A model generated the notes under the pieces. That model saw only the letters and a list, made by a program, of their open reading frames with translations, searched no databases and was not told the DNA's origin. Both the position numbers and the translations under genes were made by a program. From Streptomyces sp. NBC_01304 (lineage in GTDB: Bacteria > Actinomycetota > Actinomycetes > Streptomycetales > Streptomycetaceae), in NCBI RefSeq assembly GCF_035975855.1, contig NZ_CP109055.1, forward strand, positions 9,300,001 to 9,364,000: DNA of 64,000 nucleotides. The letters run 5' to 3'. Below are positions 42,025-50,227 of this stretch, in pieces. Each line of letters starts with the position of its first letter. The first letter of the stretch is position 1.

Positions 42025-44010
42025 TCAGGCCTTCTTGACCTTGTCGGTGGGGAGCATCGAATCCGACATGTCCACGAACTTCCAGCCCTCGTCCGCCAGG
42101 CGTGCCGCGCTGTCGACGCGAACCCGGCCCATGTAAGCGCAGTAGCCGGCCTCGCCGACGATGACCTTGTCGCCCTGCACGCCGAGCACCACGAGGGTGT
42201 GGCCGACGGCGGTGGAGCCCGGTCCGGAGCCCACCGAGTATGCCGTCGGAGTCGAGGACATCTGCTTGCCGGTCTCCCTCGCGATCGAGTACGCCGTCTC
42301 CTTGCCGTCACCGGACGGGTAGGTCTGGAACGTCGTGTACTTGTTCACGAAGTAGGTCGAGAACGACACGCAGTTCATGGCGTGGTTGCCGTCGCAGGAG
42401 CCCGGCCCGCCGTTCGGGCCGTACCGGTCGTCCAGGAACTTGTCGCCCTTCTTGTTGAAAAGATCGACCAGGGCCTGGGCCTGATCTTGTGTCATTCCGC
42501 CGTCCTTCAGCGTGACGGAACTGCCGTTCCTGGAGGTGCAGTTGCCCAGGATTGTGTTGATCCCGTTGCTGACGTTCTCGATGATCCCGCCGACGATGTT
42601 TTCGACGCTGCCCACGAACGAGCTGTCAGCCGACCAGCCGCTCATCTTGCCGAACCACATCTCGGCGTTGTCGCCTCGTGCGGTGAGCCCCGCCGACCCG
42701 TCGGCGGAGCGCTCCCACTTCTCGTGGAAGTGCAGTGCCGCCGCACGCGGCGAGCCCTGCGACTCCTTGAGCATGTCCTTGAAGACCGTGACGTCGCCCG
42801 GGTTGTCGCCATCGACCATGAAGGCCAGCTGGGCCTTGACCGTGAACCAGTCGACGCCCTTGCGCTTCGCGTACTGGCGCAGCAGCGTGTTGCGGCCGAA
42901 CGTCCACTGCCCGAGACCGATGCCGTTGTTCGTGTTCTGTGCGGCCCTGGCCTTCTTGGCGGTCATGGCATACGCCCCCGTGGGGAAGTTCTGCACACTC
43001 GTCGGGTCGATCCCGGACTCCTGCGCCCAGTTGCCGATGACGCCTGCGATGTTCTCCTTCGGCATCCCCCAGTTGCTGAGTACCGAGTAGATCTCCTTGG
43101 CGTTCTTCTCCGCGTCCGCAGAGACGGCGGCCCCGGAACCGTCGTCGGCACCACCCGCGTTGACGACGCACCCTGTCCCGTTCGCGCCGATGCCGCCCTC
43201 GGTCAGCGCCGTCGAGTTGAGGACGCCGGGCACCACGGTGCCCAGCAGAGCCGCGGTGGCGGTCATCGCGACCACACCCGATATCACTGCCGCTACAGGG
43301 GTCATCGTCGCCGTGACGGTGACACCCAGGATCGCGCCGGCCCCCTTGGCTATGAGGCCGCCGAGTGCCATGAACGGCGCAGCGATCGCATGACCAACTG
43401 CCTTGACGATGTTGACGATGAGCGTCCACAGCAGCTTCCCCGCGTTGACGGCCATCGCCATGGCCGCGAAGAACATGGACTTCAGCCAGTTCAGCAACGC
43501 CATGGCCATGACCACACCCATGGCTGGCGGGGCAGCAGCCGCGCCACCGCCGACGGTGGCACCCTTGGCCGCCTTCGAGCCCAGGCCCTCGTCATCCTTC
43601 GACGCGCCGTGCCTGTATCCCGTGCCGCCGGCACCCAGCTCGCGCTGATCGGCCGGCTTGGCGTCCGGGCCGCCCCCGGTAATCTTGGACACGCCCTTGA
43701 TCGCGTCCTGGGCCCCCTCGACGCCGACGTTCTTGGCTGCGCCGACGGCGGCTCCCGGAAGCCCGCCGGCCTGTGCGCCGGCCACTGCACCGGAGACGGC
43801 AGCTCCCGCGTAACGCCCGGCGTGACGGCGGGTCGCGCTGCTGCCGTCTCCCCCGACCGCCTTTTGGGCCGCACCTCCGGCCATGTTCCCGGCGACGCCG
43901 TTCATGCCCTGCTTGATCTTCGCCCCGGCCTTCGCGGCACCGGCCGCTTCGCCGGAAGAGGCAGTTCCCGGCCCAGGGAGCTGCTTGGGCACGCCTGCCT
44001 TGCCCGTCAT
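42025..44010 (-). CDS. Two-domain peptidoglycan hydrolase of the transfer system (VirB1-like role)
   Basis: The start at 44010 is fixed by AAGGAGG five bases upstream and by ATGA overlap with the small gene before it; a longer in-frame start exists but gives low-complexity sequence. The 661-residue product has a Gly/Ala-rich N-terminus, hydrophobic segments at roughly residues 170-290, and then two catalytic domains. The first is a phage-tail-lysozyme-like domain: NIAGVIGNWAQESGIDPTSV with its glutamate, then GIGLGQWTFGRNTLL. The second is a CHAP/NlpC-like amidase with NCVSFSTYFVNKY and VGHTLVVLGVQGDKVIVGEA, giving the Cys-His pair. It would cut both glycan and peptide bonds to let the channel pass through the wall. 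Confidence 0.82.
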   Translation of the reverse strand: MTGKAGVPKQLPGPGTASSGEAAGAAKAGAKIKQGMNGVAGNMAGGAAQKAVGGDGSSATRRHAGRYAGAAVSGAVAGAQAGGLPGAAVGAAKNVGVEGAQDAIKGVSKITGGGPDAKPADQRELGAGGTGYRHGASKDDEGLGSKAAKGATVGGGAAAAPPAMGVVMAMALLNWLKSMFFAAMAMAVNAGKLLWTLIVNIVKAVGHAIAAPFMALGGLIAKGAGAILGVTVTATMTPVAAVISGVVAMTATAALLGTVVPGVLNSTALTEGGIGANGTGCVVNAGGADDGSGAAVSADAEKNAKEIYSVLSNWGMPKENIAGVIGNWAQESGIDPTSVQNFPTGAYAMTAKKARAAQNTNNGIGLGQWTFGRNTLLRQYAKRKGVDWFTVKAQLAFMVDGDNPGDVTVFKDMLKESQGSPRAAALHFHEKWERSADGSAGLTARGDNAEMWFGKMSGWSADSSFVGSVENIVGGIIENVSNGINTILGNCTSRNGSSVTLKDGGMTQDQAQALVDLFNKKGDKFLDDRYGPNGGPGSCDGNHAMNCVSFSTYFVNKYTTFQTYPSGDGKETAYSIARETGKQMSSTPTAYSVGSGPGSTAVGHTLVVLGVQGDKVIVGEAGYCAYMGRVRVDSAARLADEGWKFVDMSDSMLPTDKVKKA

Positions 44011-44153
44011 TTCGCCTCCTTCTCGACGCTCTCCTTGGAGCCGAGGCTCTTGGCTCCGCGACTTTGCCGGGGCACTCGCTGACCCACCGACGTGCTTGGC
44101 CGCTCCTTCGCCGTCCCCTTCCTGGGACTCCGATTCGGTTTCCCGGTGGCCAT
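44007..44153 (-). CDS. Very small basic protein (48 aa)
   Basis: Begins MATGKPNRSPRKGTAKERPS and ends SLGSKESVEKEAK, with no acidic or hydrophobic core. GGAAAGGA lies 7 bases before the ATG, and its TGA overlaps the ATG of the hydrolase gene. It may simply be a translational-coupling leader, or a small nucleic-acid- or wall-binding peptide. Confidence 0.6.
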   Translation of the reverse strand: MATGKPNRSPRKGTAKERPSTSVGQRVPRQSRGAKSLGSKESVEKEAK

Positions 44154-44212
44154 GTCGTTTTCCTTTCCGGGGCAATGTCTGATAGCGGGAGTGCGTCACT
44201 TCCTCGCCGCAC

Positions 44213-45517
44213 TCAATGGAGCGTGGTGAGGAAACCCTTGTCGTCGCGAATGGTGCTGTTGGACTGCACGTCCCGCAGACTCACATCCAGTCGGAGCAGG
44301 TCAAGCGAGAGATCAGACTCGTACTGCGCCTTGTTCCTGGAATAGTTCTGATACGCCTGTGAAAGGTTGTTCATGATGTTCATGAGAGGGCGCATCGTCA
44401 CGTCAGAGGATTGGTAGTCCTCGGTGAGGCTGCTGCCGTCCGAGAGGATCCACCGCATGTCCGAGACTTGCTGGCTCGTCGGATCCAAGCCCTCGTCACG
44501 CTTCTTGGTGAAGAACTGCGCGTGACTCTGACCGGCCGGCACCAGAGCGTCGAGGTAGCCGTCGTAGACGTTGCCCGCACGCCAGTTGAGGCCGACGCCG
44601 CCCGGAACGACGTGCTTGGTCTGCAGCGCCAGCGTCGAGACACCGTCCTCGGCCTTGGCCGCGGGCACACCCGTGATCTTGTCGGCTGCAATCGAGACCG
44701 GAACGGTCGGCGGACGCAGGAACAAGCCGTCGATCTTCGTCGTCTGCAGGTCGGACGTGTACGACTGAATCTGCGTCAGATTCGCGCGCATCTCGACGAG
44801 CTTCCGGTCCAGGGCATCCCTGGCCTCCGCCTCCCGTCCCTTGAGCGCGACCTCGTAGTAGGCCTGCGCAGGGTCGAAGGCCGCGGCGTCGAGAGCCGCG
44901 ATCTTCTGCACCTCGGATGCGCCGGGGTTGAAGAAGACCCGCCACTGGTCGTACTTGGAGAAGGTCTCGTCATCGGCCAGCTTGCCGTTGCTGTGCTCCT
45001 GCTCCGCTCCGGGCGTGGTGAGTTCGGCATTCGCACGGACCGTCAGGTTCAGCACCTGACGGTCGAAGGGCCGGTCGGCGTTGAGGAGAATCCCGACGTA
45101 GCCGGTCGAACCGAAGGCGTAGAAGGAGCCCTTGATCCCGCTGGTGCTGACCGGCTCGCTGTTCAGTGAGGTGTCCGACCCGAGCAGGAACGCCCTGTAG
45201 TCCGCGGCGTTGTACGAGATCTGAGCGGTCGGACTGAAGTGCATCATCACGAGCGCCTTGTCGCCGCGCTCGTTGGTGTAGATCCCGTCGACGGTGCCGT
45301 CGAGATTCGTCTTCGACGTCTTGAAGTCGCTGGTGTACAGGGCCGTCTGCGACAGCGAGTCACGCCCCGCCTGGTACGCCGACGCAGCCGATGCGCCGAT
45401 CACGATTGCGCCTGTGACCGCGAAGACGCCGAAGAACACCCCGAAGCGTTCGATTGCGTGGTGCGAGTCGAGTTTGAGTTTCCTGCTGAAGGCCAGCGCC
45501 TTGTCCTTGATCCCCAT
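44213..45517 (-). CDS. Membrane-anchored extracytoplasmic transfer protein (434 aa)
   Basis: The start MGIKDKALAFSRKLKLDSHH at 45517 is preceded by GAAAGAGAG and is preferred over a longer in-frame GTG. One membrane helix at about residues 25-47 (FGVFFGVFAVTGAIVIGASA) is followed by a 380-residue outside region of mixed strands and helices, including AFDPAQAYYEVALKGREAEA and a C-terminal helix. No family recognised; probably an envelope component of the transfer channel because of position and topology. Confidence 0.68.
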   Translation of the reverse strand: MGIKDKALAFSRKLKLDSHHAIERFGVFFGVFAVTGAIVIGASAASAYQAGRDSLSQTALYTSDFKTSKTNLDGTVDGIYTNERGDKALVMMHFSPTAQISYNAADYRAFLLGSDTSLNSEPVSTSGIKGSFYAFGSTGYVGILLNADRPFDRQVLNLTVRANAELTTPGAEQEHSNGKLADDETFSKYDQWRVFFNPGASEVQKIAALDAAAFDPAQAYYEVALKGREAEARDALDRKLVEMRANLTQIQSYTSDLQTTKIDGLFLRPPTVPVSIAADKITGVPAAKAEDGVSTLALQTKHVVPGGVGLNWRAGNVYDGYLDALVPAGQSHAQFFTKKRDEGLDPTSQQVSDMRWILSDGSSLTEDYQSSDVTMRPLMNIMNNLSQAYQNYSRNKAQYESDLSLDLLRLDVSLRDVQSNSTIRDDKGFLTTLH

Positions 45518-45565
45518 GTTCTGCTCTCTTTCGTGCCTGCAGCGCGCTGCGGACCCCGGATACGG

Positions 45566-45610
45566 CGAACCGGGCCGGAGGAGGTCTTGCACCTCAACCG
45601 ACCCGGTTCG
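45566..45610 (-). terminator. Long hairpin between the pilin-like gene and the next
   Basis: CGAACCGGGCCGG (45566-45578) pairs with CCGACCCGGTTCG (45598-45610) with one G-U, and an inner AGGT/ACCT pair extends it. It lies within the 139-base intergenic region after the pilin-like gene and may attenuate downstream transcription, a common way of making pilin in excess. Confidence 0.6.
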
Positions 45611-45656
45611 CTCGACGCCTCTGTCCCCGGTCGTGTGCACGTTCTGCGGCTGTGTC

Positions 45657-46049
45657 CTACTTGGGAGGACCGCTCAGGAATCCGTTGAACGGATCGGCGC
45701 TTTGGGCGATCACCGTGCCGCCGCCGAGGTCCGTGATGGTCTGCTGTCCGCCGGAACCGACCGTCCAGATCAGCGACCACCCGCCGGTACTCAGGGCTCC
45801 GCCGACGAGAATGAGGAGCGCGATCGTGCCCCAGCCCTGTTGCTGCCCCGCGGACTGCGGGTTGGCCATCAGCTTCTTGATCAGGAGCACGCCTCCCCAG
45901 ACCAGGCCGACGGCACCGAGCAGCATGAGCAGAAGGCCGCCCCAGAACTGGACCTGGAACTTGGCGTTCTGCAGAAAACTGGTCAGGTCCCAGGCTGCAC
46001 TCAGCAGAGAGGCCTGTGTGAGGACGGCTGACTCGTAGATCTTCGTCAC
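45657..46049 (-). CDS. Small two-TM protein with VirB2/pilin-like topology (130 aa)
   Basis: First gene of the transfer cluster. GTG start with a GAGAGGGA ribosome-binding site. A 35-residue N-terminus is followed by two membrane segments (about 36-58, FWGGLLLMLLGAVGLVWGGV, and about 74-95, IALLILVGGALSTGGWSLIW) joined by a short basic loop (KKLMANPQSAG), then a Gly/Ser-rich tail. This is the shape of VirB2/TrbC or TcpD-type subunits, but sequence identity to them is not evident. Confidence 0.6.
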   Translation of the reverse strand: MTKIYESAVLTQASLLSAAWDLTSFLQNAKFQVQFWGGLLLMLLGAVGLVWGGVLLIKKLMANPQSAGQQQGWGTIALLILVGGALSTGGWSLIWTVGSGGQQTITDLGGGTVIAQSADPFNGFLSGPPK

Positions 46050-46216
46050 GGTTCTTCCCTCTCGCCTTTCGAGTCATTCGGTGACATGACAGTGAGTCGC
46101 AAGGCGACAAGCGCAGCTCGCTCGTCTGATCGGGTAGTGATAGAAGGCGGAGTGATCGGCTGACACGCTGCCTTGCCCCTCTCGTCGGCTCGTATACGTG
46201 TGCATCCACCACAGTC

Positions 46217-46269
46217 AATCTACCCCATTCGAATGACGAATCGAAGAGGCATTGAAAGGTCTATCAATG
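46217..46269. promoter_or_regulatory. Divergent promoter/operator region
   Basis: CATTGA (46250-46255) and TCAATG (46264-46269) form an inverted repeat with an 8-base spacer between the divergent pilin-like (minus) and XRE (+) genes. The minus strand also has TAGATT (46222-46217), a possible -10 about 168 bases ahead of the pilin-like gene. The palindrome is a likely site for the XRE regulator. Confidence 0.5.
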
Positions 46270-46473
46270 GAGGGTCGAGAGATGCTCGGAAACGAGGTCA
46301 ATCGGCATCGCTGCGCAGAGTTGCAGGGCCGTGGTGGGTTCCTGTGGAATCCGCAGTGTGGGATGTGTAATCTGCGGCCCTAGCACTGCTGCGGCGCCGG
46401 CCTGATCGATTTCGAGGCGGCAGCCTCGTGTACCCCGTCGATCGTGATCTTGACCAGGAAGTGGCAAAACGAC

Positions 46474-46983
46474 ATGAACCCACTGCCCGGGGACCTTTTC
46501 GCCCGCCGACTTCGCCAAGAACGTGAACGCCTCGGCATCAGCCAGGCGGAGCTGGCGCGCCGTATGGCCGCACTGCTCGGCACGAACGTTGACTCCACCG
46601 CCATCACGCGCATCGAGCAGCAGACCCGCGCGGTAAGGCTCGACGAGGCGATCACCGCTGCCGAGGCTCTCGGGGTCCCATTGATCACCCTGGTCAGCGA
46701 CAACTACGCCCGCGAGAACGAGGCAGAGATCCAGAATCAGCTCGCCGAGCTCGTCCTCGCCGAGCAGGAATGGGAGAGGCTGCGCCAAAAGATCCACCGG
46801 ATCACCCAGACCATCCAGCAACTCTCGGCCGAGCGCGAGGCCTTCCGCTCCCACGCCCTGAACGTCAACCCTGAAACCGCTGGCGACTGCGAACTCGAGC
46901 CCGAGACGCAGGCCGCTCTCGACGCCCGAATGCGTGGTGTCCGCAATAAGCCGGCCGGGGGAGTCGCGGACCCGGGTGCATGA
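46474..46983 (+). CDS. XRE-family transcriptional regulator
   Basis: The ATG at 46474 starts MNPLPGDLFARRLRQERERL; a longer in-frame ATG at 46444 is less likely. Residues 9-65 are an XRE helix-turn-helix (LGISQAELARRMAALLGTNV, then ITRIEQQTRAVRLDEAI). A central coiled coil (QEWERLRQKIHRITQTIQQL) probably mediates dimerisation. It diverges from the conjugation cluster and is the best candidate for its master repressor. Confidence 0.85.
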   Translation: MNPLPGDLFARRLRQERERLGISQAELARRMAALLGTNVDSTAITRIEQQTRAVRLDEAITAAEALGVPLITLVSDNYARENEAEIQNQLAELVLAEQEWERLRQKIHRITQTIQQLSAEREAFRSHALNVNPETAGDCELEPETQAALDARMRGVRNKPAGGVADPGA

Positions 46984-47330
46984 CGCTGTTGCGGGCAGCC
47001 GGGTTGAACCCGCGGTCGTAGACGTTCACCGTCTCGGGTTTCCGCCACCGGCCGGTCCGCATGGTCTCGTCGGGCTCGCGCCGTTCCGCCTGGCCTGAGT
47101 GACATGACCAGCTCGCAGACTGTGGAAGCCGTATGCCGAAGATCTATCCGGGCCTCGTCGATACGCCTGTGTGGCATCGCGTGCAGCGCGTTGCCGCTCA
47201 CGCCGGTCTTCTGGATCTGCGCGTCCCTTGAATGAGGTGCGTCGCCCGTGGCGGGGAGCGTATGACGGGGTCCTCGCTGCTGATCAGCCCCGTATGGCTG
47301 GCGCTGCCGGAGACATGCGCGCCGAATTGG
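46984..47330 (-). pseudogene. Tyrosine recombinase (integrase) remnant
   Basis: In one minus-strand frame near 46980-47065 the text TMRTGRWRKPETVNVYDRGF resembles the C-terminal end of phage-type integrases, where the GRW...TV.Y motif carries the nucleophilic tyrosine. A neighbouring frame further upstream reads TGVSGNALHAMPHRR and LRHTASTVCELV, which look like preceding parts of the same domain. At least one frameshift separates them and no intact gene exists. A low-confidence call from short motifs. Confidence 0.35.
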
Positions 47331-47616
47331 TCCCCGTACGGCTGCCGCATGATCGTCCGTCGACGCGCACAGGCATTTCTGTCGTAGAGGCCGCCACCAG
47401 TGCGCCCCACCGGTGAACCGTGCGCGGAGCGCAGGTCGATGGCGCCGGCTCGGATGGCGTGACTGCGGCGTCGAGCAGCTCATTGTCCTGGTTGGCCTTC
47501 GGCTGACCGCGGGCCCATAGATCCGTCGAGCAGATGTAGTTCCCGGCTGTTCAGCCGCAGGGTCGCAGTGTCCCGCATCGCCGATGCCCTTGAGCAGTGC
47601 AGATAGGCTCGTAAGC
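47331..47616. other. No gene recognised
   Basis: Overlapping open frames exist on both strands but none has a credible start, codon pattern or motif. Probably decayed sequence. Confidence 0.4.
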
Positions 47617-47778
47617 ATGGGAATTGACTGGGAGCACATGCTCGGCACAAGCGGGAACGGCCTTAACGATGCATACGACGGGGCGGTCTCCTCAGTCATG
47701 TACAGCGAGACCCCGAGGGATGACCATCGGCCACTTCCAGTCGGCGAAGAGTACGACGATACAGATGGCCTGCGCTGA
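47617..47778 (+). CDS. Small acidic protein (53 aa)
   Basis: Reads MGIDWEHMLGTSGNGLNDAY, then SSVMYSETPRDDHRPLPVGE. Coding-like and acidic; no ribosome-binding site stands out. It could be a real small protein or the surviving 5' part of a longer gene. Confidence 0.45.
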   Translation: MGIDWEHMLGTSGNGLNDAYDGAVSSVMYSETPRDDHRPLPVGEEYDDTDGLR

Positions 47779-48263
47779 CCTGAGGGCATGCGCAGACTGC
47801 CCGAGGGGCCGGGTAGACATTGGAGATTTTGAGTCCTTGGCCCCGGAGCGAACCGGTGGTCAACCGTGACATCAGCAACTGCCTCGCTGTGCCCGGATGA
47901 GCGCGCCATGGGTAGCGATCAGAGTCTCGCTGTTCGTGACCGTGGCAGCCAAAGGGTGGTGCCCTCGCCGCCAGTTCTTCCTCGGCTGTCTGCGCTGACA
48001 GCTGGGCAACGCCGTGCGCACGTTTCCGGACGATGCCTGAAGTGAGGCTGCGCGCTGACCGACGAGTCAACGTCGACCGGAGAAGCCTGGGTCTGCAGCT
48101 GGACGGCACACACCCGAGCCCTGGTTCGTACCCGTGGGTCCTGCGACTACGAGGGCTGGTGCCACTCGCGGGGTCGGGCCGGCACACCAAGGTGATCAAC
48201 TCGGCGCCAACATCACCAGTTCAACTTCAGTAGGACCCGCCCAGTCGGCGGGGCGCGCGTGCG
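47779..48263. other. No gene recognised
   Basis: Nearly 500 bases without a convincing reading frame, repeat or hairpin on either strand. Confidence 0.4.
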
Positions 48264-48439
48264 TCACGCGGCCTTGACCAGGTCGGCCTGTGTCGCCTCG
48301 CCCCACTCGACCAGGAGTCGCTGGTACTCCTGCGTGCGTCGGTAATGGGGAGGTCGGGCTCCTCCATGAGCCGGCGAATCCGCGCGTTGATTAGTGCAGC
48401 AGCGGGGCGCAGCTGGACAAGAGGCTTGGAGGAGGGCAT
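48264..48439 (-). pseudogene. Small streptomycete hypothetical gene with a frameshift
   Basis: The frame from ATG 48439 reads MPSSKPLVQLRPAAALINAR and IRRLMEEPDLP; coding sense then switches to another frame giving RTQEYQRLLVEWGEATQADL and a stop at 48264. Joined, the two make a 58-residue protein of a type common beside streptomycete regulators. The shift is near 48350. Confidence 0.5.
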
Positions 48440-48496
48440 GGCTAAAGCGTAGGGTCCCGCACCGACAATCCGCCGCTATCCGCCGAGGGGGGAAAG

Positions 48497-49245
48497 CTAA
48501 GACGCGGAGGGGCCGGCGGAGCGCCAGTCCGGATTGTCGACGGTCCGGGCGATCTCCCATGTCTCCTTGCCCCGGCGACAGGTGAAGAGCGGACGCAAGG
48601 GCCGTCCCTCGTACTCCTGCTGCCAGGAGTCGTACGTCCTTCCCCGCATCCAGGTCCCCGGATGCGTCCGGTCCAGCGCGAGAAGCTGGCCACGACCTAC
48701 CCGGAGATCGGTAAAGGTCAGCTCTCGACCATGCTCGTCGGCCGCGCTGATCCGGGGCCGGAGACGGAATGGCCCCAGACCTGCGCGGGCGATCTGTTCC
48801 GGGGCGGGACCGTTCGGGTCGGTGTACCCCAGCCGCTGCTGGGTCGGGGTGTGGTCGTAGTCGTCATTCCCGACCCGGACGGTGGCGGAGTCCAGGCGGC
48901 CGATAGCGTCCGGGCGAGGTGAACGAGGAGCTTGGCGGCGTGGTCGCCTTCCTTGGTCAGGGTGAACTCGAACTTCGGGGTGAACTCGGCGGGCCACCGC
49001 TCCCGCTCAATCCGAGCCATGATCTCCGCTGTCCTTCGGGCTTCCTCGGCCGTGTCGCTCGCGCGGCCGGCTGCCTCCCACGCGGCAGCGGCGGCCACGA
49101 CGCTGAGGGACGCGGCGATGATACCCGCGCGGTCCTTCCCAAGCTGGTCGAGCGCGGTGAGCACCACCAGGCCGCCTACTGTGGCGAGGAGCGCCAGGAT
49201 GAGCAGCCTGCGGCGGCGCCGGCGGCGGCGATCCATGTCTGTCAT
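48497..49245 (-). pseudogene. Membrane protein gene with a frameshift
   Basis: The 5' frame begins MTDMDRRRRRRRRLLILALL, has two hydrophobic helices (ILALLATVGGLVVLTAL and AGIIAASLSVVAAAAAWEAA), and runs to LLVHLAR near 48915. The sense then moves to another frame (DAIGRLDSATVRVGNDDY, then ELTFTDLRVGRGQLLALDRT) to a stop at 48497. A single indel would restore an approximately 250-residue protein of unknown function. Confidence 0.55.
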
Positions 49246-49307
49246 GGAGTGAAGGTAGTCGCCGGGTCTGACACCGAGGGCGTAGAGCGGCCATCGAGGC
49301 CAGCCCG

Positions 49308-50063
49308 CTAGTGTCCTGCGCCGGAGATCCGTCGGCAGAAGTGGGCGAGGGAGTCGAGGATCTCTTCTGCCGTCTTGGTCCAGATGAACGGCTTGGGGTC
49401 TTCGTTCCAGTCCTTGATCCATGCCCGGATGTCGGCTTCGAGGGCCTGGACGTTCTTGTGTGCGCCGCGGCGGAGCATCTGGTCGGCCAGGAAATCGAAC
49501 CACCGCTCGACCTGGTTGATCCAGGAGGAGCCGGTCGGGGTGAAGTGCATCTGGAACCGGGGGTGTTTGGCCGGCCATGCTCTGATCGCGGGGGTCTTGT
49601 GGGTGCCGTAGTTGTCCACGATCAGGTGGACCTGCAGGTGTGCGGGGACCTCCTTGTCGATCCTGATCAGGAACTTCTTGAACTCCGCTGCCCGGTGTCG
49701 GCGGTGCAGGGCACTGATGACCTCGCCGGTGGCGACGTCGAATGCGGCGAACAAGGTGGTCAGACCGTTGCGGACGTAGTCATGCGTGCGCCGCTCGGGC
49801 ATACCGGGCATTATCGGCAACACCGGCTGCGACCGGTCCAGGGCCTGGATCTGCGACTTCTCGTCCACCGAGAGCACCACCGCGCCCTCGGGCGGGTTGA
49901 AGTACAGGCCGACGTCGTCGTAGACCTTCTCCACGAACAGCGGGTCCGTCGACAGCTTGAACGTGTCCGACAGATGCGGCTTGAGCTGGAACTTCCTCCA
50001 GATCCGGCCGACGGTGGACTTCGACAGGCCGCTGTGGTCGGCCATCGACTTGCGCGACCAGTG
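49308..50063 (-). pseudogene. IS630-family transposase, 5'-truncated
   Basis: The C-terminal 245 residues of an IS630 DDE transposase: VVLSVDEKSQIQALDRSQPV with the first Asp, HLIVDNYGTHKTPAI with the second, and FHFTPTGSSWINQVERWF-type sequence with the Glu. The helix-turn-helix N-terminus is missing; homology ends abruptly near 50063. The 3' end retains CTAGTGTCCTGCGCC at 49310-49324 as the likely inverted repeat. Confidence 0.8.
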
Positions 50064-50227
50064 GGTGGGTTGTTTTGGGGGATTGCCCGGTTGGGTCGTC
50101 TCCTGGTTGATCTCCTAGGCCCTGCTGTGATGGAGCTGCGGTGGCAGTCAGGGGTAATCTTGGTGCGACTGATTTCGTCGAAGTAGACTTAGACGGAATC
50201 AGTCGCAGTTGGTATGTGGGAGGCGTG

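Noticed and set aside
46985..47030. Possible tRNA from a GGGTTGAACCC stretch
   Set aside because: No acceptor stem, anticodon arm or D arm can be built around it; it reads better as part of an integrase-like frame.
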